NCBI RefSeq assembly: GCF_022267315.1
Contig: NZ_JAIKLE010000006.1
Coordinates: forward strand, 62,001 to 126,000
Direction: 5' to 3'
DNA length: 64,000 nucleotides
From: Maribellus maritimus
GTDB lineage: Bacteria > Bacteroidota > Bacteroidia > Bacteroidales > Prolixibacteraceae
Of the stretch, positions 5,608 through 16,571 are shown piece after piece. Both the position numbers and the translations under genes were made by a program. Below the pieces are notes generated by a model. That model was not told where the DNA came from and ran no database searches. It saw only the letters and a program-made list of their open reading frames with translations. Position 1 is the first letter of the stretch. Each line of letters begins with the position of its first letter.

Positions 5608-8600
5608 TTACTGCGTAAGTGTAAACCTGAAACTCAATCCAAAATTAGTTGTCGATGTTTTATAGGATTGCGAGATAAACGGATCGTTTAAAACTTTATC
5701 AAAGAAGACTCTCAGCTGGAAGCGATCGCTCAATTGATAATCAGCAGTAGTTTCAATAGAGAAAGTACTTTGTCCTCCAGTGATCTGGTCATCGTCTTCA
5801 ACCAATTTGCGTAGAACCGTTTTGTTTTTACGATAGGAAAAATCGGCTCTCAGGTTAAGATCGTTTGAATAAGAACGCTGTGAGTTTTTGGTTTTGATAA
5901 TTAGATCCATGTGTGTAAAACGGTATCCCATTCCAACAGTGTATTCGTTACTCAGGACTTCTGTCAACTGGTTATTTGCAAAGGACAAGGTCATGTTTCT
6001 GGTCCTTCTAATAGCAGCGCGGCTGGTATAATCGTTCACCCAAATAACATCAACGTCAATTAACGGGCTGAATGTTTCAACGATACTCACGGAATTAAAA
6101 TCGTAGGGCGAAATGAAGTTATCAGCCATATCGCGAATGTAACTAAATCCGTCACCTTCTTCCGAGTAGTTCAGATTGGTGATGTACGAACCAACAGTAT
6201 AGCTCGAATTATAGGCATGCGAAAAATTAAGTGATTGCATGATTTTATTTAGTCCCGGAATTTTTGAAACCATACCTTCATACTGAATCTGCCAGTTTGG
6301 TCTGATATATTTTATGGAAGGGAATAAGCCAAGAGAAACTTTTTCCGGATCTTTATTTTGGTAAGCGGCTAAAAATGCCGGTACTAAAACTTCTACCGAA
6401 GTTGGCCCGTAACCGTCCTTGAAATTAGGATTATCAGGATGAGATGCAGTTGGATCGTATCCAAAACCATTGTTTGGATTCCGTTGTGCAGCGAGTCTTC
6501 TCGATATTATTGAACGATATTCCTTTAGATTTTCAAATGCCTGCGACTGGTGGACTTTCTCTTTACCAATGGCAAAAAATGCAGTTCCCCATGTTAGAGT
6601 TGACATACTAAAGCTGCCACTCTCCGTTAAACTATTTGCTCTAAACCTGTTTGACGAGGGATCGTAATTATAAAATTCTGTGATATTTTTTGAAAACGAG
6701 CGATTGGCATTTACATTGATACGTAAATCCGGTAACGGTTCAATAACAGCCCTGATGTTAAAACGTTCGTTTTGAGAAAATGAATATGGATTATTTAAAG
6801 TAGAATCGGTAGTTACCCAACCGTTTTGTGCTGCTGTTTGTCCAAAATTTCTGTCTTGCCACCCTATAAGGAATGGCATTCCGGGAGCAAATTCAGTTGG
6901 AATACTGCGGTTAAATATATCCTGTTCAGGAGTATACCTACCTGCCCCCATAAATGTTGGTTCAGGCAAATATCCAGGAAGAACGGTTCCTCCATTTTTA
7001 GAATAGGTTACCTGAATGGTTCGAACACCAATCAGCATTCGTGTAGTGAGATCCAGCACATCTTTCAAAAATGACTGATCCCCCGGCTTCCCTGTAACAG
7101 AAATCATTGCCTGTGAAGCATCGCCAAGGGGAGTAAACTCGATATTATTTACGTCAACAACATTTACCCTTCCGCGAACTACTTTGCCATCAACACCTGT
7201 GGCAACCACCTGCACTTTTTTTGTGTTTAATTTATGGTTTATTTTTTGCACCTTCTCTGCGACCAATTTTACATTGGCTGTAAAAGTTTTCTTTTCGTTA
7301 TTGCTCGGTTGCTGATTTGCAGCCTGGTTTTGAGAGGATCTGCTGTTTCGGTTCAAACTGTATCTGCTCCGGCCGGTTCTTCTGAATTTTTGGTTTAATT
7401 CCTGAAAGTAAGGTACTTTATTGTACAGATTGGTTAAATTCATATTTCCCATAAACTGCCAGCTGCCTGAGTTTTGGATTATATTTCCAAGATTGATGGT
7501 ATCTGCTGTTATTGGTCCGGCCTGCCAGTTATAGGTTCCGGTATAACGTACACTTGAACTCAGGAAATTTAAAAATTTTATCCGGTTTAACGGGATTGTA
7601 TACTGTGCGTTTAAAGTATGGCCATAAAGTGTAGGACGTCCCAAATCCCAGAGATTCTGCATAATTGAATCTTTTTTCATTTGATAATCATCCTCATTCC
7701 GGTTTAACCTTCCTTCCGGTTCATCAATTCTTGCTGTGCTGTTTGAAGAAAAATCGACTTTTAAAGAACGGGTTACATCGTACCTTACATCCAAATAACT
7801 GTTTAAAAGGAAATCTTTTTCATAAGTTGCCGGCAAAATCAGGTTGGGATTGGTAATATTTCTGCTTTTTGTCTCGTGATATAAACGATACAATTCTGCC
7901 CTGTAAGAAATAAGTGTTGGCAGTGGATAAAAATTGAAGTCGCCAATTAAACTTAACGGGCCTTTATTCAAAAAGCCAATTTTATTGAATGGCTGAATAA
8001 GTTTTGGCCTGTTGTTATAGTTATAAGAAAACATTCCACGGTAGGTTTTACTTGTGTTGTATTCCGTGTTAATGTCTCTTCTGTATATTTCGTTATAGGA
8101 ATAAGAAACCGAGAAGTTTTCAGGATCCCACAGGTGTGTTTTTGTTCTCTCCCTTTGTGGTTCCACCCTTACATTTGTGAAGTTGATACTTTTCCGGGTA
8201 ATAACATCCTGAGATATGTGCTTTAATGAATCTTTTTCCTCATTTGTATCCAGTCTGTCAAGTGATTCATCCAACTCGATATCCGGCTCAAGCGGATTGT
8301 ATTTTGGTGTACTTACACTTTGCGAATATCCGTAGTACATTGGCAGGCGAACGCCTGTTTTTTCAGGAAGAAAACGTCCCAAATCGATAGAAGAAGATAC
8401 ATCAAATTCGGTAAGGTCATCTTGCGGGCGACTGTTCATATTCTCGCTGATTCCCCCAAATCCCGCAGTACGTGTACGGCCTGCAACCGTAACACTTCCC
8501 AAATCGGCCAAGCGTGTAGTGACTCTCGCATTGGCAGCCCAGCCACCACTTTCATCAAAATCAGTTAAACGTAGTTCATTCGCCCAAACTTCAACTGATT

Positions 8601-11600
8601 TTGGTCCGGTGTTTAACTGCCCGCGTTTATTTCGAATCCCCATCATAACAACCTCAACATTACCCAGGTTGGGGCTCCCTTTTACTTTTACAATGTTTTT
8701 TCCGTTGTTTCTGTCCAAATGATTGGTTTCGTATACATCCTGCAATGTTATACTGGAACCGGCTCTTCTTAACTCGTCGTTTCTATCCAGTTTTGCGTTG
8801 GTAAATAAATCCAAAGGTATATCAATCCGGTTTTCATCCGGCCAAACAATGTAGCGATCTGATTCAATTGTTCCGTTGTATCTTCCTTCAGGTGTTAGTT
8901 TTAAAGGAACTTCATATTCGTAGTAGTTATAATTATAGTCGGAACCTAAACGAATAAAAAAGTAGAGCTCGTCATCTTCTAACGGGTAGTCTTCCAATTC
9001 TTCTGCATGAACTTCCAGTTTTAACCTTTTGTATCTTCTGAAGTCCATATAAATTGATTTATAAGCAGCTTTTGAAACACCTTGTTCTAAATCGGTGACT
9101 TTCAGTACCATCGACTGCTCATTTAAATTTCTGAGTTGTGGGTTGGTTGGGTCAATAACGCGGGAAATTCCCGGAGGCAGTATATAGTTAACAGGTTCGC
9201 GGCTTCCGTTTTCTTCTATACTTACCGCAGAAATATCAAAACTTGCATTTCCTGAAACTCCGGTATCATCTTTAAATTCTTTTGTATAATTACGCCAGTC
9301 TGCCCTAACCAAATCGAGCGATGCAAAACGTAACACTACAGGATCCTGAAATTGTGTCAAAAACATCCTCAGGAACCGAATGGATTTGAAATCGTAAATA
9401 TTACCAACTGTTTGGTCAGGTTGATGAACCGGAATTTTGAACTGATACCATTTTACTTCGCCAATCTGGCCATTTTTAAGCTGAACCCGGCTTTCCTTTA
9501 TATCGTTAATGTAGTTTTGTCCAAGTTGCAAATCTCCTGGCCGGATACTAACCTTGTACTGATAATATCTTTCATATTCATTTAGTGTATTATCATCGTT
9601 AATATCTTCAATGTCGGGAATGGAAGAAGCAGAAGTTGGATACGATTCGTCCGACATTTCAGTCGTTGGCGAGTTATTTTCTGGTCCGTTAAATTGTTTA
9701 TACCGTTCAAGAATTCCAAGTTGCTGTTCGTCGTAATCTGAACCGCGGAAATAATGGAAGTCATCAGAAGAAGGGTCTTCCAAAGCCCTTTCATAAACAT
9801 CCTGGCTTACATGAAGACGCAACTCTTCCAAATATTGCTGAAAGAAAGTCCGCTCGTCAGCGTTGCCTAATCCATCAAAACCAATATCCTGATACTGACG
9901 CGACTGAGTGTCATTGTCAAACGCATTTACAAGTGATTGCAGGGTTGAAACACGTCCCCATATTGTTGTGTCAACATTTGAAACAAGTCCGGTTGTCGGA
10001 AGTCCGTTTTCAAACGACTTTCTTGAGTCTTTCAGCACATCTTCCGAAATATCACCCAAGTTGAAATACAAATCTCCACCTTCCATCTGATTCATTGTAT
10101 CATTTACAAAAGGATCCATCATCCAGAACTCAATAAACTGAATATTTGCTGTTTCAAAATCGTTGGTTTCTATTTCGCGCATGATACCTCCCCAGCGTGA
10201 TTCAGGAGATTTTAACGTTCCATCCTCGTTTACTCCGGCAGAGTGGGAAGAAGGTTCTGTATCATAATTGTACGGACCGCGTTCTTCAGGATAAAAAGCC
10301 AGATCGAAAACAGCAATATTTGTAGGTTGCCCCACTACCGTTTCTTTGTCGGGGAAAATTTCATTTTCAAATACTTCGCGAACCAGATGATTTGACTGCA
10401 GATTTTTATCATTTTTAATATGAGTCGGTGTTAAACTGGTATTTCTTAAAAATAAGGGGTCGACGATGTACCATGCCAGTTTTGCCCTGTTATATCCGTA
10501 TTCAAGAGAGTTGTTAACCCTTCCCTCCGGGAATAAATCATCTTGTAACTGCGGTGTACTGGCCAACATCCACGACTGACGTGTTTTTAAGCTAATCGCT
10601 GTTTTCGTTCCTTCAAAATCATCGATGTAAACTGTACCGCTTTTATCAATTACATTTGAATGCCCAGGTAAAAGCTGTGCAAATTCACCTTCAAAATCGA
10701 TGGAAGAAGGAGCATTGGTATTGTAAAAGGGGAGTGCATCAACTGCCTTTGTAAGAAACTTACTTTCGGAAGAATAGTTTGCGTCCAAACCTAGCATTAA
10801 ATTTGATATCGGATCCTCTCCGTAATCCACCTTTTGGGTTAAAGGCCGTTCATGCATATAAAGTGCGGTGGCACCAAGATTAAAATTATCGGAAAATGCA
10901 TAATTTGCATGGGCTCCCATCAATGTCTTTCTTTGCATGGTAAACAGGTCTTCACTCTCTGTTGTAACACTAATGGGGGTGCCTGCATTTAGTAGAGCCT
11001 GGTTAATAATTTTAACACGACCGAGTGTATAATCCACTGTATAATCCACATTCTCGGTGAGTGTTCTTCCTCCTGCAGTTACAGTAACTCCGCCCTGAGC
11101 GAGATTTAATGTATTCAAAACAATATCGGAACTTGATGACCCCTTATAACTTCCTGAAAGTACAAACTTATTATGCTCAGCATCTTGCTCGGCATATACT
11201 TTAGTTGAGTCATAAAGCGACTGAAAAGCATATTTATCAACAAGAGCAGGACTGTTGATTGAATCTGCCAGATGGCTGCCAAATGGTTCGAGTACAGGAA
11301 ATATAATCCTGCCATTGGAGGAGTTTACAGTAATTCCTTCAACATAGTCAAAGATACCGTCTTTATAGGGATCCTTTTGTTTGTTTAATTTATCCAGATT
11401 CATTACCTCCAGCAAAATATGTCCTTCCAGCCGACCTTCGGGGAGGTAATTGATGTACGTACCAGTTGAATCGTTCATGTACATCACATTCAGTTCAAAT
11501 TCTTCGCTACTCAGTTGATAAGCATTCAGGTTGTAGATGTTTTTCATCATCAACTTCCAGGTCGGCAGTTTAGGTGTGAGGGTAGTCCCTTTTAAAAGTT

Positions 11601-13116
11601 TAAGGATCAATGTCTGGGGAGCACTAACACCATCTGTTGAGAACTCTCCAACCTGGAAAGTCTGGCCGTTGGACGTATAACTAAATGCCACTGCCAGAAC
11701 TTCGTCAGCATTCAGAGCCGAATTCAGTGAGATGTATCCAAGATTATAATTAATGGTATACTCGCTTTCATTCAGTTTGCGTGCCTGTTCTATTTTTTCA
11801 AAATCCTGTCCTCCAACAAATCCGGAAGCAGAAAATTGCGACATCACCGATGTAATATTTGCGGCTTCTCTAATTCCGTTATAGGTATTTGCCATTTCGT
11901 AATAAAGGCCATTTGCGTTACTGTGTGGATACATATTTTCCGGGTAGGGTAATCCACCAATTTCCTGGAAAGCAGGTACTGTATTATAAATGTTTTCTCG
12001 GTGTTCTCCTAAATCCTGAAAAGCCAGGATATTTCTCGATTCGTCGAAATTGCTTGATTTATTGGTAACCCAAATTTCTATTTTATTAATGTAAATGGGC
12101 GACCGCGGCACGGCGGTGTTACGCAACCACTCATCATAATGATCTCTGAAATACTGGGCAAGAAAAAAGTGACGGTTTGCATCGTAATCGACCGCCGAAA
12201 TTTCAAAAGTTGAGATTTGTGCTCCACCTTCTGTTTCAACAGTTTGAGTTTCTCCCTTGCTTTGCGAAAAAAGGGTTGTCAGCGAGAGCCTTCCAAACTG
12301 CATATCGGCTTTTACACCAAATAAATTCGACGCACCGGTAATTAAAGTACCATTTAACGGAAGTGAAACATTCCCCGCTTCAATTCGTTTTAAAATTTCA
12401 TCTTCGTCACCGGTGTATTCAAGATTCATTTTATTTTCATAGTCGAAGGTAGCTTCGGTGTTATAATTCACCCGCATATTCATTTTTGTACCTATCTGAC
12501 CGGTAACATTCATCTGAATTTTTTCATCAAAATCAAATGTTGGTACTTTTCTTAGGCGTTCAGGAATAGAGGGATTATCAGTAGTATTCATCTGGTACCC
12601 AAAGCTTACCTCCACATAACCCTGTGGTTGAATATTTACTGTATTTCCCCCAAAAATCCGGTTAAAAGCTTCTCCGCCAATTGTTAACTTTGGAATAAGC
12701 CCTCCCTGTGTTTCCATATCCTGAATCCTGGAGCGTTGCTTCCAGTAGTCACTTATTGATTTTTCAAAGTCGTAGTCAATATAATCATCCAGCGACATGG
12801 TTTGCGGCAGACGGTAATTTAAATCGCCTATTTTTTCATAAAAAACATATTTACCGCTAATTGGATCGTATTCTACCTCGTAACGAATGTTACGGGGCTT
12901 ATTCAAAAATAATTTTGATGAATCCTGTTGTGTTTGCCCAAATGCCGGCTGATCCTTAAAAGGAAAAGGAAGATCCGATGTGGTGTCAACCGTAACCGTA
13001 TCCTGCAGCTGCAGAGATACATCAACCACAAAAGTACTTTCACTGAAGCATTTTTGAGTAACGGTTAGAAAAAGAATTGTTATTAAAAAGTAGAATATAG
13101 ATTTAGTAAATTCCAT
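5608..13116 (-). CDS. sprA: SprA, type IX secretion outer-membrane translocon
   Basis: Very large (2502 aa) outer-membrane protein. It matches the SprA/Sov family, the 36-stranded barrel through which T9SS substrates leave the cell; SprA was first described in Flavobacterium gliding. Seen: an N-terminal signal segment (hydrophobic residues 5-25), two SprA_N-type regions with repeated RxxIxxxxMxVNYxxxATFDYENKMNLxY-like beta strands near residues 200-240, an IDDFEGTK block in the central third, and a C-terminus of alternating aromatic strands ending in Phe-rich FRFTLTQ. It is followed directly upstream by ruvA (6-bp gap), an arrangement common for this gene. Full length with no frameshift. A T9SS-sorted substrate is encoded at 31149-33617. 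Confidence 0.93.
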   Translation of the reverse strand: MEFTKSIFYFLITILFLTVTQKCFSESTFVVDVSLQLQDTVTVDTTSDLPFPFKDQPAFGQTQQDSSKLFLNKPRNIRYEVEYDPISGKYVFYEKIGDLNYRLPQTMSLDDYIDYDFEKSISDYWKQRSRIQDMETQGGLIPKLTIGGEAFNRIFGGNTVNIQPQGYVEVSFGYQMNTTDNPSIPERLRKVPTFDFDEKIQMNVTGQIGTKMNMRVNYNTEATFDYENKMNLEYTGDEDEILKRIEAGNVSLPLNGTLITGASNLFGVKADMQFGRLSLTTLFSQSKGETQTVETEGGAQISTFEISAVDYDANRHFFLAQYFRDHYDEWLRNTAVPRSPIYINKIEIWVTNKSSNFDESRNILAFQDLGEHRENIYNTVPAFQEIGGLPYPENMYPHSNANGLYYEMANTYNGIREAANITSVMSQFSASGFVGGQDFEKIEQARKLNESEYTINYNLGYISLNSALNADEVLAVAFSYTSNGQTFQVGEFSTDGVSAPQTLILKLLKGTTLTPKLPTWKLMMKNIYNLNAYQLSSEEFELNVMYMNDSTGTYINYLPEGRLEGHILLEVMNLDKLNKQKDPYKDGIFDYVEGITVNSSNGRIIFPVLEPFGSHLADSINSPALVDKYAFQSLYDSTKVYAEQDAEHNKFVLSGSYKGSSSSDIVLNTLNLAQGGVTVTAGGRTLTENVDYTVDYTLGRVKIINQALLNAGTPISVTTESEDLFTMQRKTLMGAHANYAFSDNFNLGATALYMHERPLTQKVDYGEDPISNLMLGLDANYSSESKFLTKAVDALPFYNTNAPSSIDFEGEFAQLLPGHSNVIDKSGTVYIDDFEGTKTAISLKTRQSWMLASTPQLQDDLFPEGRVNNSLEYGYNRAKLAWYIVDPLFLRNTSLTPTHIKNDKNLQSNHLVREVFENEIFPDKETVVGQPTNIAVFDLAFYPEERGPYNYDTEPSSHSAGVNEDGTLKSPESRWGGIMREIETNDFETANIQFIEFWMMDPFVNDTMNQMEGGDLYFNLGDISEDVLKDSRKSFENGLPTTGLVSNVDTTIWGRVSTLQSLVNAFDNDTQSRQYQDIGFDGLGNADERTFFQQYLEELRLHVSQDVYERALEDPSSDDFHYFRGSDYDEQQLGILERYKQFNGPENNSPTTEMSDESYPTSASSIPDIEDINDDNTLNEYERYYQYKVSIRPGDLQLGQNYINDIKESRVQLKNGQIGEVKWYQFKIPVHQPDQTVGNIYDFKSIRFLRMFLTQFQDPVVLRFASLDLVRADWRNYTKEFKDDTGVSGNASFDISAVSIEENGSREPVNYILPPGISRVIDPTNPQLRNLNEQSMVLKVTDLEQGVSKAAYKSIYMDFRRYKRLKLEVHAEELEDYPLEDDELYFFIRLGSDYNYNYYEYEVPLKLTPEGRYNGTIESDRYIVWPDENRIDIPLDLFTNAKLDRNDELRRAGSSITLQDVYETNHLDRNNGKNIVKVKGSPNLGNVEVVMMGIRNKRGQLNTGPKSVEVWANELRLTDFDESGGWAANARVTTRLADLGSVTVAGRTRTAGFGGISENMNSRPQDDLTEFDVSSSIDLGRFLPEKTGVRLPMYYGYSQSVSTPKYNPLEPDIELDESLDRLDTNEEKDSLKHISQDVITRKSINFTNVRVEPQRERTKTHLWDPENFSVSYSYNEIYRRDINTEYNTSKTYRGMFSYNYNNRPKLIQPFNKIGFLNKGPLSLIGDFNFYPLPTLISYRAELYRLYHETKSRNITNPNLILPATYEKDFLLNSYLDVRYDVTRSLKVDFSSNSTARIDEPEGRLNRNEDDYQMKKDSIMQNLWDLGRPTLYGHTLNAQYTIPLNRIKFLNFLSSSVRYTGTYNWQAGPITADTINLGNIIQNSGSWQFMGNMNLTNLYNKVPYFQELNQKFRRTGRSRYSLNRNSRSSQNQAANQQPSNNEKKTFTANVKLVAEKVQKINHKLNTKKVQVVATGVDGKVVRGRVNVVDVNNIEFTPLGDASQAMISVTGKPGDQSFLKDVLDLTTRMLIGVRTIQVTYSKNGGTVLPGYLPEPTFMGAGRYTPEQDIFNRSIPTEFAPGMPFLIGWQDRNFGQTAAQNGWVTTDSTLNNPYSFSQNERFNIRAVIEPLPDLRINVNANRSFSKNITEFYNYDPSSNRFRANSLTESGSFSMSTLTWGTAFFAIGKEKVHQSQAFENLKEYRSIISRRLAAQRNPNNGFGYDPTASHPDNPNFKDGYGPTSVEVLVPAFLAAYQNKDPEKVSLGLFPSIKYIRPNWQIQYEGMVSKIPGLNKIMQSLNFSHAYNSSYTVGSYITNLNYSEEGDGFSYIRDMADNFISPYDFNSVSIVETFSPLIDVDVIWVNDYTSRAAIRRTRNMTLSFANNQLTEVLSNEYTVGMGYRFTHMDLIIKTKNSQRSYSNDLNLRADFSYRKNKTVLRKLVEDDDQITGGQSTFSIETTADYQLSDRFQLRVFFDKVLNDPFISQSYKTSTTNFGLSFRFTLTQ

Positions 13117-13122
13117 CCCTGT

Positions 13123-13704
13123 TTATAACCTTTTTAACGCCTGTTTTATCACGCTCTCGACTGTCGCCTCCGGTTGCTCCTGCAAAATTTTAGAAACTGC
13201 TTTTTCTGCCTCTTTTTTGGTAAAGCCAAGCATGACTAATGCAGATAACGATTCATTTCGTATAGTATTGTTTGGTACTAATAAAATTTGGCTGGTTTCG
13301 GAGATTTTCCCAAGCTTATCTTTTAAATCAATTATTATACGTTGTGCTGTTTTTGCTCCAATGCCTTTCACCGCTTTCAATACAGCAACATTCTCGGTTG
13401 TTATTGCCGATACAATCTCTTCACTGGATAAAGAAGAAAGCATCATAATTGCAGTATTTGCACCAACTCCGTTTACTGAAATCAGGTTCCGGAATAAGTC
13501 ACGTTCATTTTTATCTGCAAATCCATACAGAATATGAGCATCTTCCCTCACTACCTGGTGAAGCAAAATCTTTGTTTCTTTTTTTCCATTTAACTTGCTG
13601 TAGGTGTTAAGCGAGATGTTAACAAAATAACCAACGCCGCCGGCTTCTACAACAATACTCGCCGGATTTAAATCAGCAACTGTACCTTTAATAAACTCGT
13701 ACAT
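13123..13704 (-). CDS. ruvA: Holliday junction branch migration protein RuvA
   Basis: 193 aa, normal size. The N-terminal OB-fold (residues 1-62) begins MYEFIKGTV. Two helix-hairpin-helix motifs follow: SVNGVGANTA (about 73-82) and AVKGIGAKTAQRI (about 108-120). The small C-terminal domain that contacts RuvB is present. RuvA holds the four-way junction for the RuvB motor. It sits between pdxA (12-bp gap) and sprA (6-bp gap), so all three probably share a transcript. No ruvB is in the window. Confidence 0.95.
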   Translation of the reverse strand: MYEFIKGTVADLNPASIVVEAGGVGYFVNISLNTYSKLNGKKETKILLHQVVREDAHILYGFADKNERDLFRNLISVNGVGANTAIMMLSSLSSEEIVSAITTENVAVLKAVKGIGAKTAQRIIIDLKDKLGKISETSQILLVPNNTIRNESLSALVMLGFTKKEAEKAVSKILQEQPEATVESVIKQALKRL

Positions 13705-13716
13705 TGAAAAACAGGT

Positions 13717-14820
13717 TTAAAGCGTTTGATCATCTTCCGCCTCAATATCTACACTTTCGTCTACCTGGTTGGGATTGATTTCATATTTTTTGAGCGGATT
13801 TTTTGAAATCTCCTCGTAAATTTTACGGTTTTTGTAAATATCAATTGCCAGGTATAAAGCCTGTCTGAATGATTCGGGCGATGCTTTATCCTCTCCAGCT
13901 ATTGAATAAGCAGTTCCGTGTGCAGGCGAAGTACGGATAAATGGCAGTCCGGCTGTGTAATTTACTCCCCTGTCAAACGAAGCCAGTTTAAAAGGAATTA
14001 GTCCCTGGTCGTGATACATGGCCAGTATGGCATCAAATTTTCTGTAATCTTCAGTTCCAAAGAAACCATCTGCCGGATAAGGACCAAGCGCGATAATACC
14101 TTCTTTTTTTGCCTGAATTATTGCCGGGAGTATAATGTCTTTTTCTTCAGAACCCAATAACCCGTTATCTCCGGCGTGCGGATTTAATCCAAAAACGGCA
14201 ATACGTGGTTTGGTTATGGCAAAATCCTGCTGAAGGGAACGTGAAATGATACGGATCTTATTCAGAATAATATCTTTGGAAAGACTTTCAGAAACCCTGG
14301 AAAGCGGCATGTGTGTAGTAACAACTCCTACCTTCATGGTTTCGCTAACCATTAACATGATGTAATCTTCAGAATTAAATTTTTGAGCTAAAAACTCTGT
14401 ATGCCCCGGAAAATTAAAATGATCGCTCTGGATGTTGTCTTTGTTAATTGGTGCTGTTACCAAAACTTCGATATACCCTTTCTCTAAATCAGAAGAAGCG
14501 CGATCCAATGCCATAAACGAAGATTCGCCGGCGATGGGTGTTGATTTTCCTAACTCCACCCTTACATTGTCGTCGATACAGTTAATGATATGAGCCCTTC
14601 GGGGACTTGCTTCTTTTGTTGTTCGGATATGATTAAAACTGAGATTTTCTATATTCAGTGCCTTTCTGTGATAGGCCGCAACTTTTGGGGAGCCATAAAC
14701 AATAGGCGTGCACATCTCCAAAATTCTTGGATCAAGCAGCGTTTTCATAATTACTTCATATCCGATGCCGTTGATGTCGCCATGTGAAATTCCGACCCTT
14801 ATTATATCCTGTTGTGTCAT
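13717..14820 (-). CDS. pdxA: 4-hydroxythreonine-4-phosphate dehydrogenase
   Basis: NAD-dependent, metal-containing enzyme of the DXP-dependent vitamin B6 pathway. 367 aa. Family marks: GISHGDINGIGYEV near the start, TAPINKDNIQ and PGHTEFLA (a metal-ligand His), LNPHAGDNGLLG, MYHDQGLIPFK and SPAHGTAYSIAG. The protein has the usual length with a short acidic tail (VDIEAEDDQTL). The start at 14820 is preceded by a 62-bp gap to the aminopeptidase gene. Confidence 0.94.
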   Translation of the reverse strand: MTQQDIIRVGISHGDINGIGYEVIMKTLLDPRILEMCTPIVYGSPKVAAYHRKALNIENLSFNHIRTTKEASPRRAHIINCIDDNVRVELGKSTPIAGESSFMALDRASSDLEKGYIEVLVTAPINKDNIQSDHFNFPGHTEFLAQKFNSEDYIMLMVSETMKVGVVTTHMPLSRVSESLSKDIILNKIRIISRSLQQDFAITKPRIAVFGLNPHAGDNGLLGSEEKDIILPAIIQAKKEGIIALGPYPADGFFGTEDYRKFDAILAMYHDQGLIPFKLASFDRGVNYTAGLPFIRTSPAHGTAYSIAGEDKASPESFRQALYLAIDIYKNRKIYEEISKNPLKKYEINPNQVDESVDIEAEDDQTL

Positions 14821-14882
14821 CTTATTATCTTTTCATAATGAATGGTTTCTCTTTTTTCTAAAAGAGGGGCAAAGTTACGTTT

Positions 14883-16304
14883 TTAATTGAATTTTTTCAA
14901 AAAGTTATAAAGCAAGCGCACACCCTGTCCGGTACCACCCGCCGGACGATAGCCATCTTTTTCAAAAAGGAACGAAACCCCTGCTGAATCCAGGTGTATC
15001 CAATCATAAGATGTAAAATGTTCCAGAAACTTCCCTGCAATTGTCGACTGCGCCTCGCGAGCACCTAAATTATTCAAATCAGCGATTGCCGATTTCAGAG
15101 GTTTTCCGTATTCTTCCCACAAAGGAACTTCCACAATTCTTTCGTATGTTTCTTCTCCTGCTTCCTTTAGCTTTTCCATTTTTTCTTTTGTATTTCCCAT
15201 CCCTATAGTTCCATGAGATCCTGCAACAATTTCGGCTGCTCCGGTTAATGTCGCAATGTTGATGACCAGCTCCGGCGAATATTTTTTTGCATAACTCAGT
15301 GCATCGGCCAAAATGAGTCGACCTTCTGCGTCGGTATTTTTTATTTCAACGGTTGTTCCGTCAAACATCGTGATTACATCGCCGGGGACATATGCATTTC
15401 CGTCCGGGCGGTTGTCTGTTGCAGGAATCAATCCAATGACGTGCACCGGTAACTTATTCTTTGCTGTTGCATAAAGTGTTGATACAACAGTGGCAGCTCC
15501 GGCCATGTCGCTTTTCATATAATCCATCGATTTTGGGGTTGGCTTTAAACTCAATCCGCCTGTATCGTATACAACCCCTTTCCCGACTAAAATTACCGGT
15601 TTTTTATTTGTTGCATTTTCAGGTTTCCATTCCAAAATGTTAAACGTTGGTGGATCGATACTTCCTTTATTAACAGCTATTAATCCTCCCATTTTCAAAC
15701 TCTGTATTTTTTGCTTGTTGAAAACTTCAACAGAAAAACCAGCGTCTTCGCCTAATTTTTCCATTTCTTCGGAAAATTGAGTTGCCGTTAAAAAAGAAAG
15801 CGGCTCGTTTACCAAATCCCTAGCAAAAAATACCGCTTGCGTAAGGTTTAATAACTCATTTGTTTGTTTCGATGTCGTTTCTTGGTCAAAAATGAAAACC
15901 TCTTTCAAAGTAAAATCATCCTTTTCTTTTTTGTATTTTGAAAATGAATAGCCGGAAAGAAGAAGCCCCTCGAGAAATGCAACCATTAATTCAGGTTCAC
16001 AAAAATTTAGTAACTGAACCGATTCTGTTTTTTCGGATTTTAAGGCATCAAAAAGTTTAGAACCGGCTAAACGAGCTGCTTGCAGCCTTAAGTGCGTTTC
16101 ATTTGTATCCCTTATCTTTCCAAAGAATAGAATCTCGGGATATTTATAAACAACACACTCATTCTCCTTCTCCAATTTTTTCTTTACATATGAAATTTCA
16201 TTTTCTGCCAAAAAAGAAAGTGAAAGCTTGTCTGGATTGCTCAATATGGTGGCAGTTGAAATTTTCTCTGTTAATTCTGTGATTTTAGTGACTACTGGTT
16301 GCAT
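14883..16304 (-). CDS. pepA: Leucyl aminopeptidase, M17 family
   Basis: 473-aa cytosolic aminopeptidase with two metal ions. The C-terminal catalytic domain shows VGKGVVYDTGGLSLKP (metal Lys/Asp), KSDMAGAA and the family signature NTDAEGRLILADAL. ATLTGAAE and the substrate-pocket AREAQSTIAGKF follow. The divergent N-terminal domain (about 1-160) is normal for M17. It removes N-terminal residues in peptide turnover. It is upstream of pdxA on the minus strand, with a 267-bp gap on its own upstream side in which I see no gene. Confidence 0.93.
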   Translation of the reverse strand: MQPVVTKITELTEKISTATILSNPDKLSLSFLAENEISYVKKKLEKENECVVYKYPEILFFGKIRDTNETHLRLQAARLAGSKLFDALKSEKTESVQLLNFCEPELMVAFLEGLLLSGYSFSKYKKEKDDFTLKEVFIFDQETTSKQTNELLNLTQAVFFARDLVNEPLSFLTATQFSEEMEKLGEDAGFSVEVFNKQKIQSLKMGGLIAVNKGSIDPPTFNILEWKPENATNKKPVILVGKGVVYDTGGLSLKPTPKSMDYMKSDMAGAATVVSTLYATAKNKLPVHVIGLIPATDNRPDGNAYVPGDVITMFDGTTVEIKNTDAEGRLILADALSYAKKYSPELVINIATLTGAAEIVAGSHGTIGMGNTKEKMEKLKEAGEETYERIVEVPLWEEYGKPLKSAIADLNNLGAREAQSTIAGKFLEHFTSYDWIHLDSAGVSFLFEKDGYRPAGGTGQGVRLLYNFLKKFN

Positions 16305-16571
16305 CCTATTTTTTTGCTAAAAATAATACAATAAATTGTCAACACATACTTTGTTAAACAGGTTGTGCCAGCAATTATATAAGTGCTTGAAACAGTGTTC
16401 GGTTTGCAGAGAGTAGATTTTGATAAAAAATTATTTATGTGTCAGGAGAATCTGAGAAATCTTTAGCAAAAAGAATTATTCCTTGGTTTTTCTATAGAAA
16501 AGATCAAACCCGTTTTTTGAAAAGAAAGAACAAAGTCGTTGAATAATGGAAAAGCAGAAAAGAGACGTGTT